Below, one piece after another: positions 37,863 to 50,158 of a stretch of DNA of 64,000 nucleotides (its first letter is position 1; every line of letters starts with the position of its first letter). Source of the stretch: Todiramphus chloris collaris (Eukaryota > Chordata > Aves > Coraciiformes > Alcedinidae); NCBI GenBank assembly GCA_025345505.1, contig JANVCC010000049.1, positions 6,512,588-6,576,587 of the forward strand. The letters run 5' to 3'. A model generated the notes under the pieces. It was given only the letters and a program-made list of their open reading frames with translations, did no database searches and was not told the origin of the DNA. The translations under genes and the position numbers were made by a program.

Positions 37863-39837
37863 TTTCTTTTATTACTAGCTTGCCCTGCAGAGTTTTTCTT
37901 TTTGTCCTATTTCTTTGTCCTTCCTTTCCCTCCTGTCAGTGTAGTACAGAGATCCATGTAAGCACAACTTCATATTCTACCAAAAAAATTGAAAGGCCTC
38001 AGGACACTCTGTAACTGCAACATATGATGCCATTTTGCAAGACAAAAGTCATACTGGTGTTACCAAAAATAGTGCTAAAACCCATAATGCCATGAATTGC
38101 AGCAGTCCATGTTGTTGAGACATGCATGTCTGTCCTTTTTTCTTATGACTAGTAACTGTTCTCTTGCTCTTGGTGTTTCCTTCTCTCCTTTGGATCACAT
38201 GCTGGTCAAAAGCTACTTGCTGTTTTGTGCATCAGAGAAAGAAAATAAATAAAGGAATGGATTTTTCACTGCGGGTTTATGATTGCCTGTAGTGTGGAAA
38301 GCTGCCAAAGGGAGTCTTCAAATGCTCAGGGACTGGACTGGCATTGCTGATGCTTGTATAAGCTACCTGGTAAGCTGTGGGCTAACACTAACTTTATTTT
38401 CCAGGGGAGTAAGAATATTTGCAACATTAATTTTCAGCTGAATTAGCTCTTTTGATAGCAGTCCAAGAGGCAGTCTTGAAACAATCATCAAATCAGAGCA
38501 GCTAATGCTGCCGTGCTGTTATATAGTCTGTTTGTAGACCCAGGAGCACTGTTGCCCTTCTCTGAGAGGGATCTTCAGGCACTGTGTTCTGCTACAGGTT
38601 TTTAACCACGTTTCCATCACCTGCTCATAGGAACAGAGGGAAGAGTGTGCAGATACCTTTGATATTCAGCCAAGAGAAACTGGAGTAATGTCCAGGCTGC
38701 TCTAGAGCATCTGAAAGAGAGCAGCAGAAGCAGTGAGATGTGAGCTGTCTGTACCTACACTGGAGTGTGCCACAATTTGTGCCCTGAGGAGCTTTGCTGC
38801 TCCTGGAAGGTTTGGGATGGGGTTTCTCTTGAAGTAACAAAAGAGGACGACATGCCTGATACTTCCTCTCCACCGCCCTCTGCTTTGCTCCCAACACTGC
38901 CACCTTTCAAGTGCTCCTCACTATTCCTAGTAGCAGACATGTTTAAAACCAAAGTGAGAAACTCTCCTTTCAGGCTCTAACCAGGGGGCTGGATCGGTGC
39001 TCTGATTATCAGGAGAGGAAAAAATACACTGAGTGAGTGAGAAATCTGTTAGAGCCAGAGAATCCCAAAATGTTAAGAAAAAAGCTTCTGTGACAGGGGA
39101 TTTTTACTGGGCACAGTGGGAATTTGCTGTAGGGAAAAGCAAATCTTGTGAGTAACTGGGCTGTGAGTAGGAGGAGGGGAAGAGCTGGATTCCAGCCCCC
39201 ATCTCCCACCCAGAGCTGCTGCTCTGTAACCCCTTTGGACCTGTTGAGTTCAATGGCACAAGAGAATGGCCAGTGCCTTGTCAGGAAGGGCCCATAATGA
39301 ATAAATATCCTCATTTTAAATCACTGTCAGCTCCTGATTTTGCATTTCATTTCCAAACGCAGTTATCCAATTTTCAGTTTAGGCCCTCTGAAGTGTAGAA
39401 AAATAGAATTAAACTGCAAAAAGAAAATGGAAAAAAAAACCCCAAACTTTAAATATTGCTAAAATGATGCACAAAGAGAGAGAGAAAATGACCTTTGGTT
39501 GGGCATCCAACAGTGCAAAGAAATTCTAAAGTAGTTTACTTTGAAGTACATTTCAGTCAGAGGGATTTTCTAGCAGTGAAATCAGGCACTTAGCAGGGAT
39601 TGCATATAATTTCCACTCTATGCCAGTGTAAAGCTTCAAACAATGATTTTTTTTTTTCCATTCAGCACCAATAACTAAAGCCCTTGGTCATTAATAATGA
39701 CTCGTTCTTCACCTGCACTGTTTGAACTACATTTGTCATCTACTTACCAGCCTTTAAAAGAACTTAACCTGGCTCTTCCTTTTGCCTTGTCTTTCAGTCT
39801 CTGAGTCACTTTCTCTACAAATGATACACCTTAGAAT

Positions 39838-40010
39838 TTGACATTTACATAGGGCACTGTACCATATGTTAGAAGTGCTTTTAAATTGCATTTGTCTTAA
39901 CTTTTGGTGTTACTATTTTATACTACTACACTTTACTACACTGTTTAGTTTAATCCTCCCATTAGAATATCAGGTCAGGAATGGTAGGGCTGTGGGAGTG
40001 GGTAGGGGAA
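39838..40010 (+). mobile_element. Possible MIR-like SINE relic, 5' half
   Basis: ACATTTACATAGGGCACTG, AAGTGCTTTT and, further on, TTTAATCCTCCCATTAGAAT and AATGGTAGGGC occur in the order expected of a MIR (CATTTATT..GCACTTTACA..TTTAATCCTCACAA..GGTAGG). The copy is very diverged and the call is tentative. Confidence 0.3.
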
Positions 40011-41078
40011 GGTCATTGATATCTCCAGCAGCACCAATTGCTGCCAAGTATGAAGTGAGATAATTCACCTAGAAGGCAACTAGCCTGTTAGAAAGGTAGG
40101 AACTCCCTGTAGGAACTGTTGTATCAGAAAAGTCCAGTTGTGCAATTTAACAACAGCAGTGTCTTCTGGTCTGCACAGCAGTTGCAAAGCTATTCCATGC
40201 AAAAATAAATACTTCTACCAAACAAGGTCTGTGATTAACATAAATTCTCTTAGTATTCGTATTATTTTGTGTTTTAGCCTGCAACACGCTTTCTGTTTTG
40301 CTCAATCCTGCGTTCCAGTTGTGCAGCAGTCACAGTAACTGCAAGCAATGCTAATGAGGGAAGTGAGTTTTGCTCTCACCAAAATCACTAAGTTCTGTCG
40401 GTGACCTTCATGTCAGAAAGAGCTTGCCCTGTTACAGAGCTCAAAAATAAACCGAAGCTGTAAAAACCATGATATTTTCTTAAGGGACTCATCCTTTTGT
40501 GTTTTCTTTCAGTGCCCTGAAGTGCCTTTTGTAGGAAGGTAACTAGCCTGCAACAGATGAAAGTTAAAAGAACGTGGTTAGAAGGCAGAGTAAGAGGTAG
40601 TTGCAAACGTATGCTTGGAAGAGTTATTTTTAGAAAGTAAATAGGAAAATGTTGAAAAGATGGGCAACCAGTGCAAACCCATGTACCATAAATTGGAAGA
40701 ACTTCATGATCAAATATTTATGGCTCTCTTTGCAGTGTTTGAAAAATTAAATTATTAAAAGCAAATATTATTGCAAATAGGTTCCCATCAATCTCAATAA
40801 AAGTTACATTTCACTATCTCCGTCACATTATTACTTTTTTGCTTTCAGTCTTTTAAGATTGAAGAGAATAGTAACAAACTCCAGTAACAAATCAAAGCTT
40901 TTCAATGTAATTCACTTGGTGAGTAATTTCTAATTGATTCAGACTGATGGTGCTGCACAGTTTGATGTATTGCCAAAGCGAGAGATACTTTGGACGAAGT
41001 GAATTTATAAGCACCTCTCCTCCAAAGAAAAATGGCTGCTATATTTAATGTTGTCATTTTTAGCTGTAGCAATGTTCT

Positions 41079-41240
41079 CGTATACCGATGCACGTGGACT
41101 CTCCAGGAAAGCAAAACCCAGAGGAACCCTTCTCCTTCCCCACGGCGAAGGGGGACCCGGTCCCCGTGCTGGATCGTGGGGAGCCGGACACGCTGTGTAT
41201 TTCCTCAGCAGTGGCAGCCTGGTGTGCGGGTCCTGCTCGT
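41079..41240. promoter_or_regulatory. Small CpG-rich, G/C-rich patch (island-like)
   Basis: Twelve CpG dinucleotides fall in about 162 bases, against a CpG-poor background on both sides. The patch opens with a CACGTG E-box (41091-41096) and includes CACGGCGAAGGGGGACCCGG. All three plus-strand frames are open through most of it, so protein-like translation is uninformative. Retained CpGs suggest an unmethylated germline region such as a minor promoter or enhancer, or a conserved exon. It is shorter than the usual 200-base threshold for a CpG island. No TATA box or clear start site is visible. Confidence 0.3.
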
Positions 41241-44200
41241 TCCCTTTCTCTCCCTTTTTTGAAAAGTGTAGTTGCTTAGCAACATAATTTAGTCACCTGC
41301 AGGTCAGGGTTCAGATCTTGTTAATGTCATTGTGAATTAGGAGGAGGAAATGACTTTGGGGGTTTTACAGCTTCTTTGTGACATTGCTGTTAACCAAGAG
41401 GTTTGTAGCTTGTTTGGTGGAAAACCTTCCGTGACTGCTTGTTTTTCGTGTGATTATTTCCATACGTATTCTGCAATATTTCTAAAATGAAGAGGGGAAA
41501 GGAGAATATGACAGAAGATATGCTGTTTGATATATAGATTGTGGATGCTAAAGGTCAGAAGCGGTGCTTTGCACCCAATGACAAATGGCTTAATTTTAGG
41601 GCAAATTAAACTCCAGACTTTGGAAAGAATTGTTCCAATGTCAGCCCTGCTCTGTCCTCTTGTCTTTCCCCACAGCACATTCAGGGAGGCTTTCAGGAGA
41701 GCAGAAGCAAGTTCTCCTCCACGCATGCCTGACGCTTTATTCCCCACAGCAGAAATCCCTGAAGGCTGGTGCCTCAGGGGAGCAATCTAAATTTAGCAAC
41801 TACAAAAATCATCTTGAATTTTTGCTCCATACACTTACAAACTCTCGGATACCATCTGATTCTCCCTGCTTCAGCCTGGTGTAATAAGAGCTTCCGGTCC
41901 TCCCCTGGCACCCTGCTCTGGTCAGACAGAGAGGTTTCCCAAGATCATTTGTTTAGTTTGCCGTGGAGGATCCGAGGCATCCGAGCTGATGCAGTCCCAA
42001 ATGCCAAGAGACTTGTGGGGCCACTCAGGCTTGGAGAAACGTGTGCTTTCTTACCTGCCCAGGCACCTCTGGGGATGCTGCACACCCATCAGATCCATTC
42101 AGCTCATCAGGCAGAGCCTGGAGGCTGGGGCTGCAGTGCAAGGCTGGGGATCTGCAAAGGCTCAGAGAAGCAAATGGGATTTTTGCACGCTCTGGGTGTG
42201 AGGGAAAGGTTTTGCCATTTTGATAGAAATATTTGTGTAGAGATGTCAAGAAGGGTATTTCCACTTTCTTGGCCTAACCAGTGGAAAGGAAAGTGTACAC
42301 GCATCCATATGGGCATATACGTATACCTAGTGTGTGTATTCTTATCACCGTGGGTGAAGTCCCGGATTTGATCCAAACTTGAACAATTTGGCCCCTAATT
42401 AAATATTTCATTACATTTACGGGATGACAAACCCCTTCTATTACCATTTTAAAATAAGGTGTTCAATTCATAAGTAGAAATGTCACTGATAAATAAAAAG
42501 CCATAATTTTTTCCTTAGAAAATAACAGAATTAAATATTTTGCATGTGCTGGAAACATTGCTTCATTGTTTAGAGCCAGAACGGTTTTATCAAATTCAAT
42601 CTGAATTCATGGGTAGTTATAATCCTCCTAAAATAGCATTTCTTAGCAAACTTATTATTCACCAATTTTTTTTTTAGCTAAAGTTTGCATTTGGTTTCCT
42701 GGCTGAATTTGTATGCATCGCCCTTGTCTCTATGGTTTGAAATCCTGTGCTAATGGCTCTGTCCCGCTGAGGTTTTCACACACACGCCGTTTCACATGGA
42801 CTTTGTAGCTCCATTGTAAGCTGTGCGAGAAGCTGCAGTTGTGTTCACTGTTCACAAACACTGGTAATCCCAGGATCATTTGCATGGGTGATTTGTGCTC
42901 TAGAGTTCATTAATCTTTTGCTGTGACTGTTCATTATTTGTGCTGTGTGACTGGTCAGCTAAGACATATGGGGCCAGGTTGCCAGCTGCTGAAAATCAGC
43001 GTGGCTCTGCTGATGGATGGAGGCAGGCTGGTTTCTGTCTGTGACGGATTGGATCCCAGAGCACAGGGGCTTCCTGCTTGTCTTTGGGCTTTGAAGCAGG
43101 CTACACTACTTTTTGTAATGTATGAGCTTCTACACAGGTGAAATCCACCTGTGAAACAAGCTGTCTTCTGATAACTTGCTTATATAAACATTTGGGATCT
43201 TGTAAAAACAACAGTGTGAGCAACTGTTTGCAAACAGGAGTTAAAAAGGCAAGCAGTAAAGAGCTGAACTGAAAAACTTACTTAGAAAATGTTTTACTTT
43301 TGTTCAGGTGACTCCCCAAATATAAAACCAACAGTTTCTTAGGTGGCTGTTTTATTATTTCATGTCGAGATGCAGACCATGTTCTTGACTCTACTGCTTG
43401 CAAAAGCTTCAGTAGTGACAACAATATTATGCAGCAGTTGTCTGAACACGTAAAACTGGAGTAATACTATAAACCATTATTTACAGGGATGGATACAACA
43501 AGCTTCAGTGATTCAGCGTAAAGCTTTATAAAAACCGATGCTGGCAAAGGCCCAGCGCTTTGCTGCCAGCTTGTAGTGAGCTGGAGGAGAGAGAGGGGTC
43601 CACATAACTGGCAAAGGGGAACTTCCCTAACTTTCTATGTTTTCACTCAGAACTGGGTGGCAGGAGCAGCTATGTCAAGCAAAAATGTCATCTGGGTCTG
43701 CCTTCTTATGAATTAACTCTAGAAAGATTTCAGATTCATTGTCTAACTCAGGCCCTTTACAAAGTTCTTGGCGTGTGAGACATAAATCACTCATGCAACA
43801 GGGCATCTACCATCAGGGGTGCTAATTGAGACTAATGTTGCAGTGGGTAGCTGGTGAGAGAGCAGAATAACAATTAAAACTGAGAGGAGAGGGAATATTT
43901 CCTCCTTCCTTCCTTCTGAGTAACACTGGCATTTTGATTTTAGGCTGATATCTGTATTTGAATTTCAATCTCTGTCTGTATTGTGTCAATCTGCAGCAGC
44001 ACCTTTAATGTAGGACAGACACCAATGAATACAGGACCACCCTTAACTCATGATTGGGGTCATAAATTTAGAAGACTGTGGAGGTGGAAGATTTGTATCA
44101 TTATCACTTGTTCCCCATTCCTCTCTACCTCTACCCCTAGCATTTGACAGGGAGATGATAACCAATAATGATACTTGGCAGTTATGGGAGGTGGAACTTT

Positions 44201-47200
44201 GAAAACTTTTGGAAACTTTTAATCCATGAATCTTAAAATGCCTTCCAGACATTGACTGTCACAACTGGTTTAATAGTTAAGTATAAGGCTGGGGATAAAG
44301 AGTTACATAGTTTGCCAAATACTATGTGGAAAATCAGTAGCAGAGCTCAAAGTAGAAGCCAGAATTCTTTTCTCTATCTCTCTGCTCCTTCTTCAGACTG
44401 TACATGCTGCACTTTGGTCTCATTTGCAGAACAATTAGGTCATAGCAGTGATCAGCTAAAACTCAGTACCCTGATAATTCCCAGTAAAAGCCAAGTCAGT
44501 TGACCCACACAACAGTAAGGTGAGCAATACATCTGAAAAAGGTCACACTGACTGCGAGATATTTTGGTTTTAATCATAAAGTTTCGCGTTTCTTAGCCAA
44601 TGGACATTTGGGGGTTCAAATGAAAGGAATAGAATACAGGTTGTGAAGAGGCTTCATATATTATCTATCATGTACTGCCTTGAAGATGCCCAACTGCTGG
44701 CAACCCAGCTCTCCCAGCTCTACAAGACTGTCTTGCTTAATGTTGATGTCTAGGGACAGGTTTTGTAAAGACTCTGGGCTTTGTTTTCTATGTGTGCCTT
44801 GTGCTCCAGGACACTCAGAGTTAATGAAACCACATACAAATGAAATGGTTAAAAACAAACTTCTCTGTAGGCAAAGTTTCTTTTATTTTACTTTGTAAAG
44901 TTTGGAGAAGATATGCCAGGTTTGTTTTGTTTTGTGTTTTCCTTAAAAAGAGAACCAACAGGGCTTGAAAGGAAGTGGATCTGTAGAGCTGTCAGCAGAA
45001 TCTATAAAAGAGACTCTCTGGGAATCCCATCCACCTCTCCAGTTGCAGGCAAAAAGACATGGAAAATAACACATCAAAACTACTTTTCTTAAATATTTTA
45101 TACGTAACATTCAATGTTCCAGCTTTCACAAGAATGCCAGATAACTGTACTTCCTTTAGTGTTTTATATATGATACTTTAAAAACATCTGAAATAAGTTT
45201 ATAGCTTGTATCGGCTACCTATAGCAAACTGTCTTACAGTAAGCACCATATGTAGTTCTGCTGTATACACTTTCGTAAAGGTATAGGCAATGTAAAGCTG
45301 GAGCCTCTCTCTCCTGAAGCAACTGTTCTTTAGCCTGTACAAAGCAGTGCTGTCCTTGAGCTTACATTTAGGACCGTGCTATGTTTCAGTGGCAAAACTA
45401 CAATCAGGTCTCAAATGGGTCTGTGACTTAAAAGAACTGATTGACCAAATACATCCTTAAGCCTTAAGGAGATACAGTAGATTGAAAATTAACTTGTAAG
45501 GCTAATGACTTGGCAAAAATAGAAATGTCACCTAAGAAGTGTGGCAGCATGCCTCTGCTGTAACCGTAAGTCCATAGTGACTGTACATGTGAATGGGTGA
45601 AGTTAAATACAAGATAGAAATACAGATTCCTTACTCAAAATCTGGTGTAAAAAGGAAAAACGTAACTCTACATTTTAGCTAATTTGTCAGTAGAAATCCA
45701 GATTAAGTCCTTCTGTATTTCTTAATTAACTGCAAGGTTGCTTTATGCAAACACAGTTTGATGTACGTATTTGTGTGTGATTGGCACAGAGATCAACCAT
45801 GCCAAGTTTAAGTAAACACAAGCACACAAACTCAAACAACGAGTTGTTTGCCCAGCAAGGCAGCATAACTCTTGCAAACAGAAAGTCACTTCTTCATCTT
45901 CGTGTTGAAAACCTTGTTTTCTTACTGTCTTCCTGCAGTAGGAGCCCTGCAGGCTCAAGACTTTAAAGTGCGCTAAATAAATCTGTATGGATGCAATCAA
46001 CTGTATTGTGAAGTGCCTTGGTTTTACTTACTGGTATAGACACCTGCAAGGTAAGGCTTTTGAGATTTGGCTGCCTCAGACAAAAACCCAAACTATTTCA
46101 ATTGTTACTCTGTTAGTAGACCAGAAGGTTTGCTGTAAAGCAAACCTTAACCTTCTTATTTCCATTATTTGAAGTAATGTAATGTTTCTGAGAGATGCTG
46201 GAGAGTCATCAGTGTAACTCCAAGTCCGTTATCCATCTCACAGCCAGTATAATTGAATTAAAGTTGTAATTGCCTTTCTAGTTATAAAATCTTGATGTGT
46301 GTTGATCGGTCAGTGACTCTGAAATGTGTCTGAAATGTTCTTTCCTGAAGAAGGTACAACATACAAGGTCTGATTTCTAAGATTCCCTCCCATGTGTAGG
46401 ACAGGACAGGACAGGGTGTGGGTGAGAGGTTTTAATAACATCCAAACTCATGAACTGCAGAACTGAGTGATGCAAGAAATGTTAAAAAAGGTGCAGAGAA
46501 TTTCCTGCCAAATATCTTTAATCATTCCATACTTTCTTTTCCCACTAAAACTGTTTTCATACAGTCTCTGACACAGTGGGTTGTGAGCCTGATTGGGTAT
46601 TTCTGTGGACAGACGTCACAGCTCCACACAGCCCAGAAGACAGAACGTGACTCACCTTGAAATAGATTTTTAAAAAAGAGGATTTCTGCAAGAATGTTTT
46701 GTCCTGTCCCAGTTGTGGCAGACTGTAACAGAAGATGATCACTGCTGTCTGGGTCTGGTCTTCTGTGGAAGAATTGAGGAGAAAAGTATGTGCAGTATTT
46801 TATGTTGGCTTTGGATGGATTTTGTACCTGGACTTCTTTGTGCCTGACTTCCAAGTCTGCCCATACATCCCTTTGCAGAACGGCTTGCAGGAGTAGAGCA
46901 GCTAAGGAAGGAGGTGAAGGATCATCGTCTGCTGAAGGTCTTTTAGCTTTCTTTCTAAAACCCCCAGGGAGGCGAGGGGGAAGGTGATGAGGGATCAAAA
47001 GCAATAACAAAGGAGTATTTGCAGGCGTGATTTTTTTATTTTTTTTTAAGATGTATTGGTTGGTAGAGATACTTCTTTCTTTTTTTTCTCTAATACCCAG
47101 CTGCTGAACTGAAGTCTAAATGTACCCGGTCAGTGCAGTGCATTGTAAACCTACAGTCCAAGTGTCTCAGCCATTTCAATCTTTTCTTACCCTATTCGGA

Positions 47201-50046
47201 GCAGGAACACTTCCCATAAACAAATACACCCTTGCTAGCCTCTCTCACACAGGCACTTTCAGACCTCTTTATAGATTTAAGGTTACAGCATCCAAGAGCT
47301 TTAAGTCACTATTGCTTCAGAAAGAAGGGAAAGCAGCCATCTGTCTCTTCCTTGCTTCTCACTCCAAATGGCAGGAGAATACTTTTTTCTGACCCAGCTC
47401 TTCCCAGCTTTCACCCCCTAAAGCATTAGTTAGAATTAAATGTCAGTGCCTAATTCACGCAGGAAAAATAAGGTGATTTATTTACGTGCCTGTATAGTGC
47501 AACAGCGTGTTAGAGAAGGTAGCTAACTGAAGGAGGGCAGTTCATGTTTCTGAAAGAACAGTAGGCTGCTTATCTAAGCATTAAAAGGAAGTAAAAAAAA
47601 AAATTTAAACATAAGAATAAATAAAAAAGAAAAAAAATTAAAGGCTGCATTCCCCTTTACATGCAGCTTTGAGAAGGTGGAGTATTTTATACTTCAGAGT
47701 CATTTTGTCAGCTGGCTGCCAACACGTTATAGATGCTTAAATGCAGGATAGCGGGGCTGTGCTGACTTCTCCCCTAATCAAGCAGCATGGCTGGCAGAAA
47801 AGCAGATGTACTTCTGGGGTTTTCAAATCAACAGACCTGCAACAACAGAGGCTGCAGGTTCACCTGTAGCTGAGAGCAAGACAAACAGTGTGATGCATTC
47901 AGCATACCTCCCTTTTAAAAAAACTGCTATTGCAACAGTCTAAAAGTAACACAGCCGAATGTAGATACTGTGATTTGGAGTGTTCCTGGACAATAGGGGA
48001 TCATAATAATTTTTATTTTTAAACAAGAGACTCCTGTATAGTTACACAATGAAGTCTTCAATTACTGTGAAAATCAAGTATCCATACAGAATAGCTTGAA
48101 TTTCCCACTGGACCAAGAGAGAGTGAATTTAAGAGGGAAAACAGCTGAGTTTGGCTCATGGTTTCTCTCATGGGTTCTTTTTCTGGTTTTCACAATTGTG
48201 CCAAAGGCTCCTCTGGTTGTAAGATCAGTCTTTTTTGGAATTCTTTCCTGTGCTGTCAGAACCACACCCAAGCCTTTAGAAATCCCCCTCCCCAAGCTTT
48301 ACCTTCTAAACTTTGAAATCTGCCCTTTAGAAATAAAATCTTCAAAACCTGAAGATGGGCTGGGGGAGATAAAGGGGCGAAGAAAGACTCTCCAGAAATG
48401 TGTCTCTTTTGAAGTGGCAGTAGAGGTAATTAGATGGATGAGAGTTATCTTTCAATTCAGGATCTTTACTTGATGAGTTTGAATTTAATTATAAACAAGC
48501 AGCATACTCGGGGTTGCTGAGAGCTGCCAGTATTCTCTTGGTGCATGGAAGGGACAGGAATTTTTCTTTTCATACATCATTTACAAGCAACTACAATGAC
48601 TCCACAAAGTCGGTACAACTCCGTTAACACAAAGCAGAAAAATGTACAAAGGAAAGAAAAGGATATTTTGTTGCTGGTTTTTAAATAGAAGTTCTCTGTA
48701 GGCAGAGTTCAGCTGCTTTGGGATGGAATCAAAGGGCCAATATGGAGGAATTTTCTTCACCTCCGGAATTTAGATGTCTGACTTCTGTGTCAATTATCAG
48801 TACCCTTTATTTACTGAACAATGCCACCTATGAAGATAGCAACATAATTTGATATTTGCTTATAAAAAGCCCATTTCTAAAGCAATGATACTGGTATTTT
48901 CAGCAGCTTTCAGAGACCATTTGCCAGAACTTCAAAGAAAACTGTTCTTGAACAAACAGCCACTCAGAATAGACTTGTGCTTTCTATAACCTGGGGAGAG
49001 AAAATTTTCACTGAGAGGTGAAAACTAGTGAGGCAAAGCTTCAGACCTTTTGCTCACAGTCCATGCACCCTAGCTTTCACCTTAAACCCACTTCTCACAT
49101 GTAAGAGCCACATTTTCTTCTAACATCCAGCCTCAAAGCACTGTCATTCCTGTAGCTCTGAAATTATTTTCAGATCAGGCTGAAAGCCAGTCTTCCCACC
49201 CATCCTCACTATTTATTTGCTGGAGTGATGACAGGTCTAGCTAGTTATGGAGAAAAAATTTAGTTACTCCTTCCATGTGAGACAACGTTCATAAGCACAA
49301 CTTCCTGCTGTGTGGGAGGGCTCCTGTTCCTGTCCCAAATGTCTCTATTAGCCCTTCTAACTTGGCATTCCAGGTAGGCAAGAAAGCAGATGAGACAGCC
49401 TCACATCTTTCCCAAAAGTGCCCTAAGCTTGATGCTTCATGATTGAGAGATATCAGTGAGCGGAGCCTTGTCCTACAGCTGAGGCAGTGGGCCAAGCAGA
49501 TATGCAGAGTTTTGAGAGGGACCAGTCACAGAGACTGAGCAAGGGAGAGATAAGAGGTATCATGTAGGAGGGAGAATAAAAGGAGAGTGAGGCAGGCAAA
49601 ACTCTACATGCAACAGAGCAGAGAAAGGTTTAGAAAAAATCCTTTGTGCTTGTTAAGATTTTTGTAAATCCCAGTCTTCTTGAGCATGGGCTCGTCCTTC
49701 GGAGAGCAAAATGGCTGGCAGAGGAAGAAGAGGTTAGAAAATTACCTTCTTACATTAGTTCCCTGGGTAGAAATGTACTTGTAAATGTATATTTTTTAAT
49801 ATCTTCTTATAGGTCTTATCAACTACAGCTCTATCTACAACATTGTGGAAACTGCAAGGCTTTTATATTTTTTACTCTGTAACTCTGAGGTTCATTGTCA
49901 AGTGCCCACAAAGAGCTTAAAAAACATTTATCCATCTTCCACCAGCATGACAGACCCTGTTGCTATTCAGTTGTCCTCCACATACGCCTGTCTCAGAAAA
50001 ACTGGATCTCTTTTAAGAAAGCGTTGTCTTCCTTTTCTTTATGCAG
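41241..50046. other. Non-coding stretch, no supported gene
   Basis: No gene is supported. The longest open frame of the window (200 codons, 41769-42371, +) lies in a moderately G/C-rich part and lacks any recognisable domain. It also contains a MIR-like relic (44277-44400), a (GGACA)3 run at 46399-46415, a canonical TATAAAAG word at 45003-45010 without other promoter evidence, and a purine-rich stretch at 49490-49640 that includes AATAAAAGG. The segment 42380-42690 is A/T-rich. Confidence 0.6.
44277..44400 (+). mobile_element. MIR-like CORE-SINE relic
   Basis: GTTAAGTATAAGG, AAAGAGTTACATAGTTTGCC and GGAAAATCAGTAGCAGAGCTC followed by AGAAGCCAGAATTC match, in order, the AGAGGTTAAGTAACTTGCC ... 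AGTGGCAGAGCTGGGATT.GAACCCAG part of MIR-type SINEs. Diverged. Confidence 0.55.
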
Positions 50047-50158
50047 CTGAGCGAGATGGAGCGATAGCACGCTGTGACACAAATCACAAAGCGGGCGAGT
50101 CCTCCCTTTCCTATCCCTGCCCCTGGACACCTCTCCTGTTGCACTACTCCATTGTCAT
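50047..50158 (+). other. Exon-like segment (112 nt), best splice-site pair in the window
   Basis: A long pyrimidine tract, TTGTCTTCCTTTTCTTTATGCAG, ends at 50046 and a GTAAGTATT donor follows after TCAT at 50159. One frame is open from end to end, with two bases carried at each side; it includes RDGAIARCDTNHKAGESS and PWTPLLLHYSIV. The other two frames stop early. Five CpG occur in 50051-50100, unlike the flanks. I do not recognise the peptide and cannot find the neighbouring exons. It could be an internal coding exon, a long non-coding RNA exon or a pseudo-exon. Confidence 0.28.

Larger units (their letters stand above)
36501..41078. other. Non-coding stretch, no supported gene
   Basis: No gene is supported. 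It holds a purine tract with (GAA)n near 36795-36823, MIR-like scraps at 37745-37862 and perhaps 39838-40010, and a strong acceptor-like site at 37605 followed by an open frame (see findings). The segment 40700-40890 is A/T-rich and could be a conserved element, but this cannot be judged here. Confidence 0.6.

Noticed and set aside
41769-42371. Longest open frame, 200 codons, plus strand
   Set aside because: It has no recognisable domain, overlaps several open frames on both strands in a locally G/C-richer area, and the translation looks random. An uninterrupted frame of this size is expected occasionally in 64 kb.
45003-45010. Canonical TATAAAAG word as a promoter
   Set aside because: No CpG enrichment, no initiator or downstream open frame, and such words occur by chance in A/T-rich DNA.
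46399-46415. (GGACA)n as a microsatellite of note
   Set aside because: Only about three units; too short to be informative.
46522-47010. 162-codon open frame, minus strand
   Set aside because: The translation has low-complexity leader and no family features that I can recognise; the frame is overlapped by other open frames. No splice or promoter context supports it.
48096-48473. 125-codon open frame, plus strand
   Set aside because: No domain, no splice or start context, and an overlapping open frame on the other strand. Best treated as chance.
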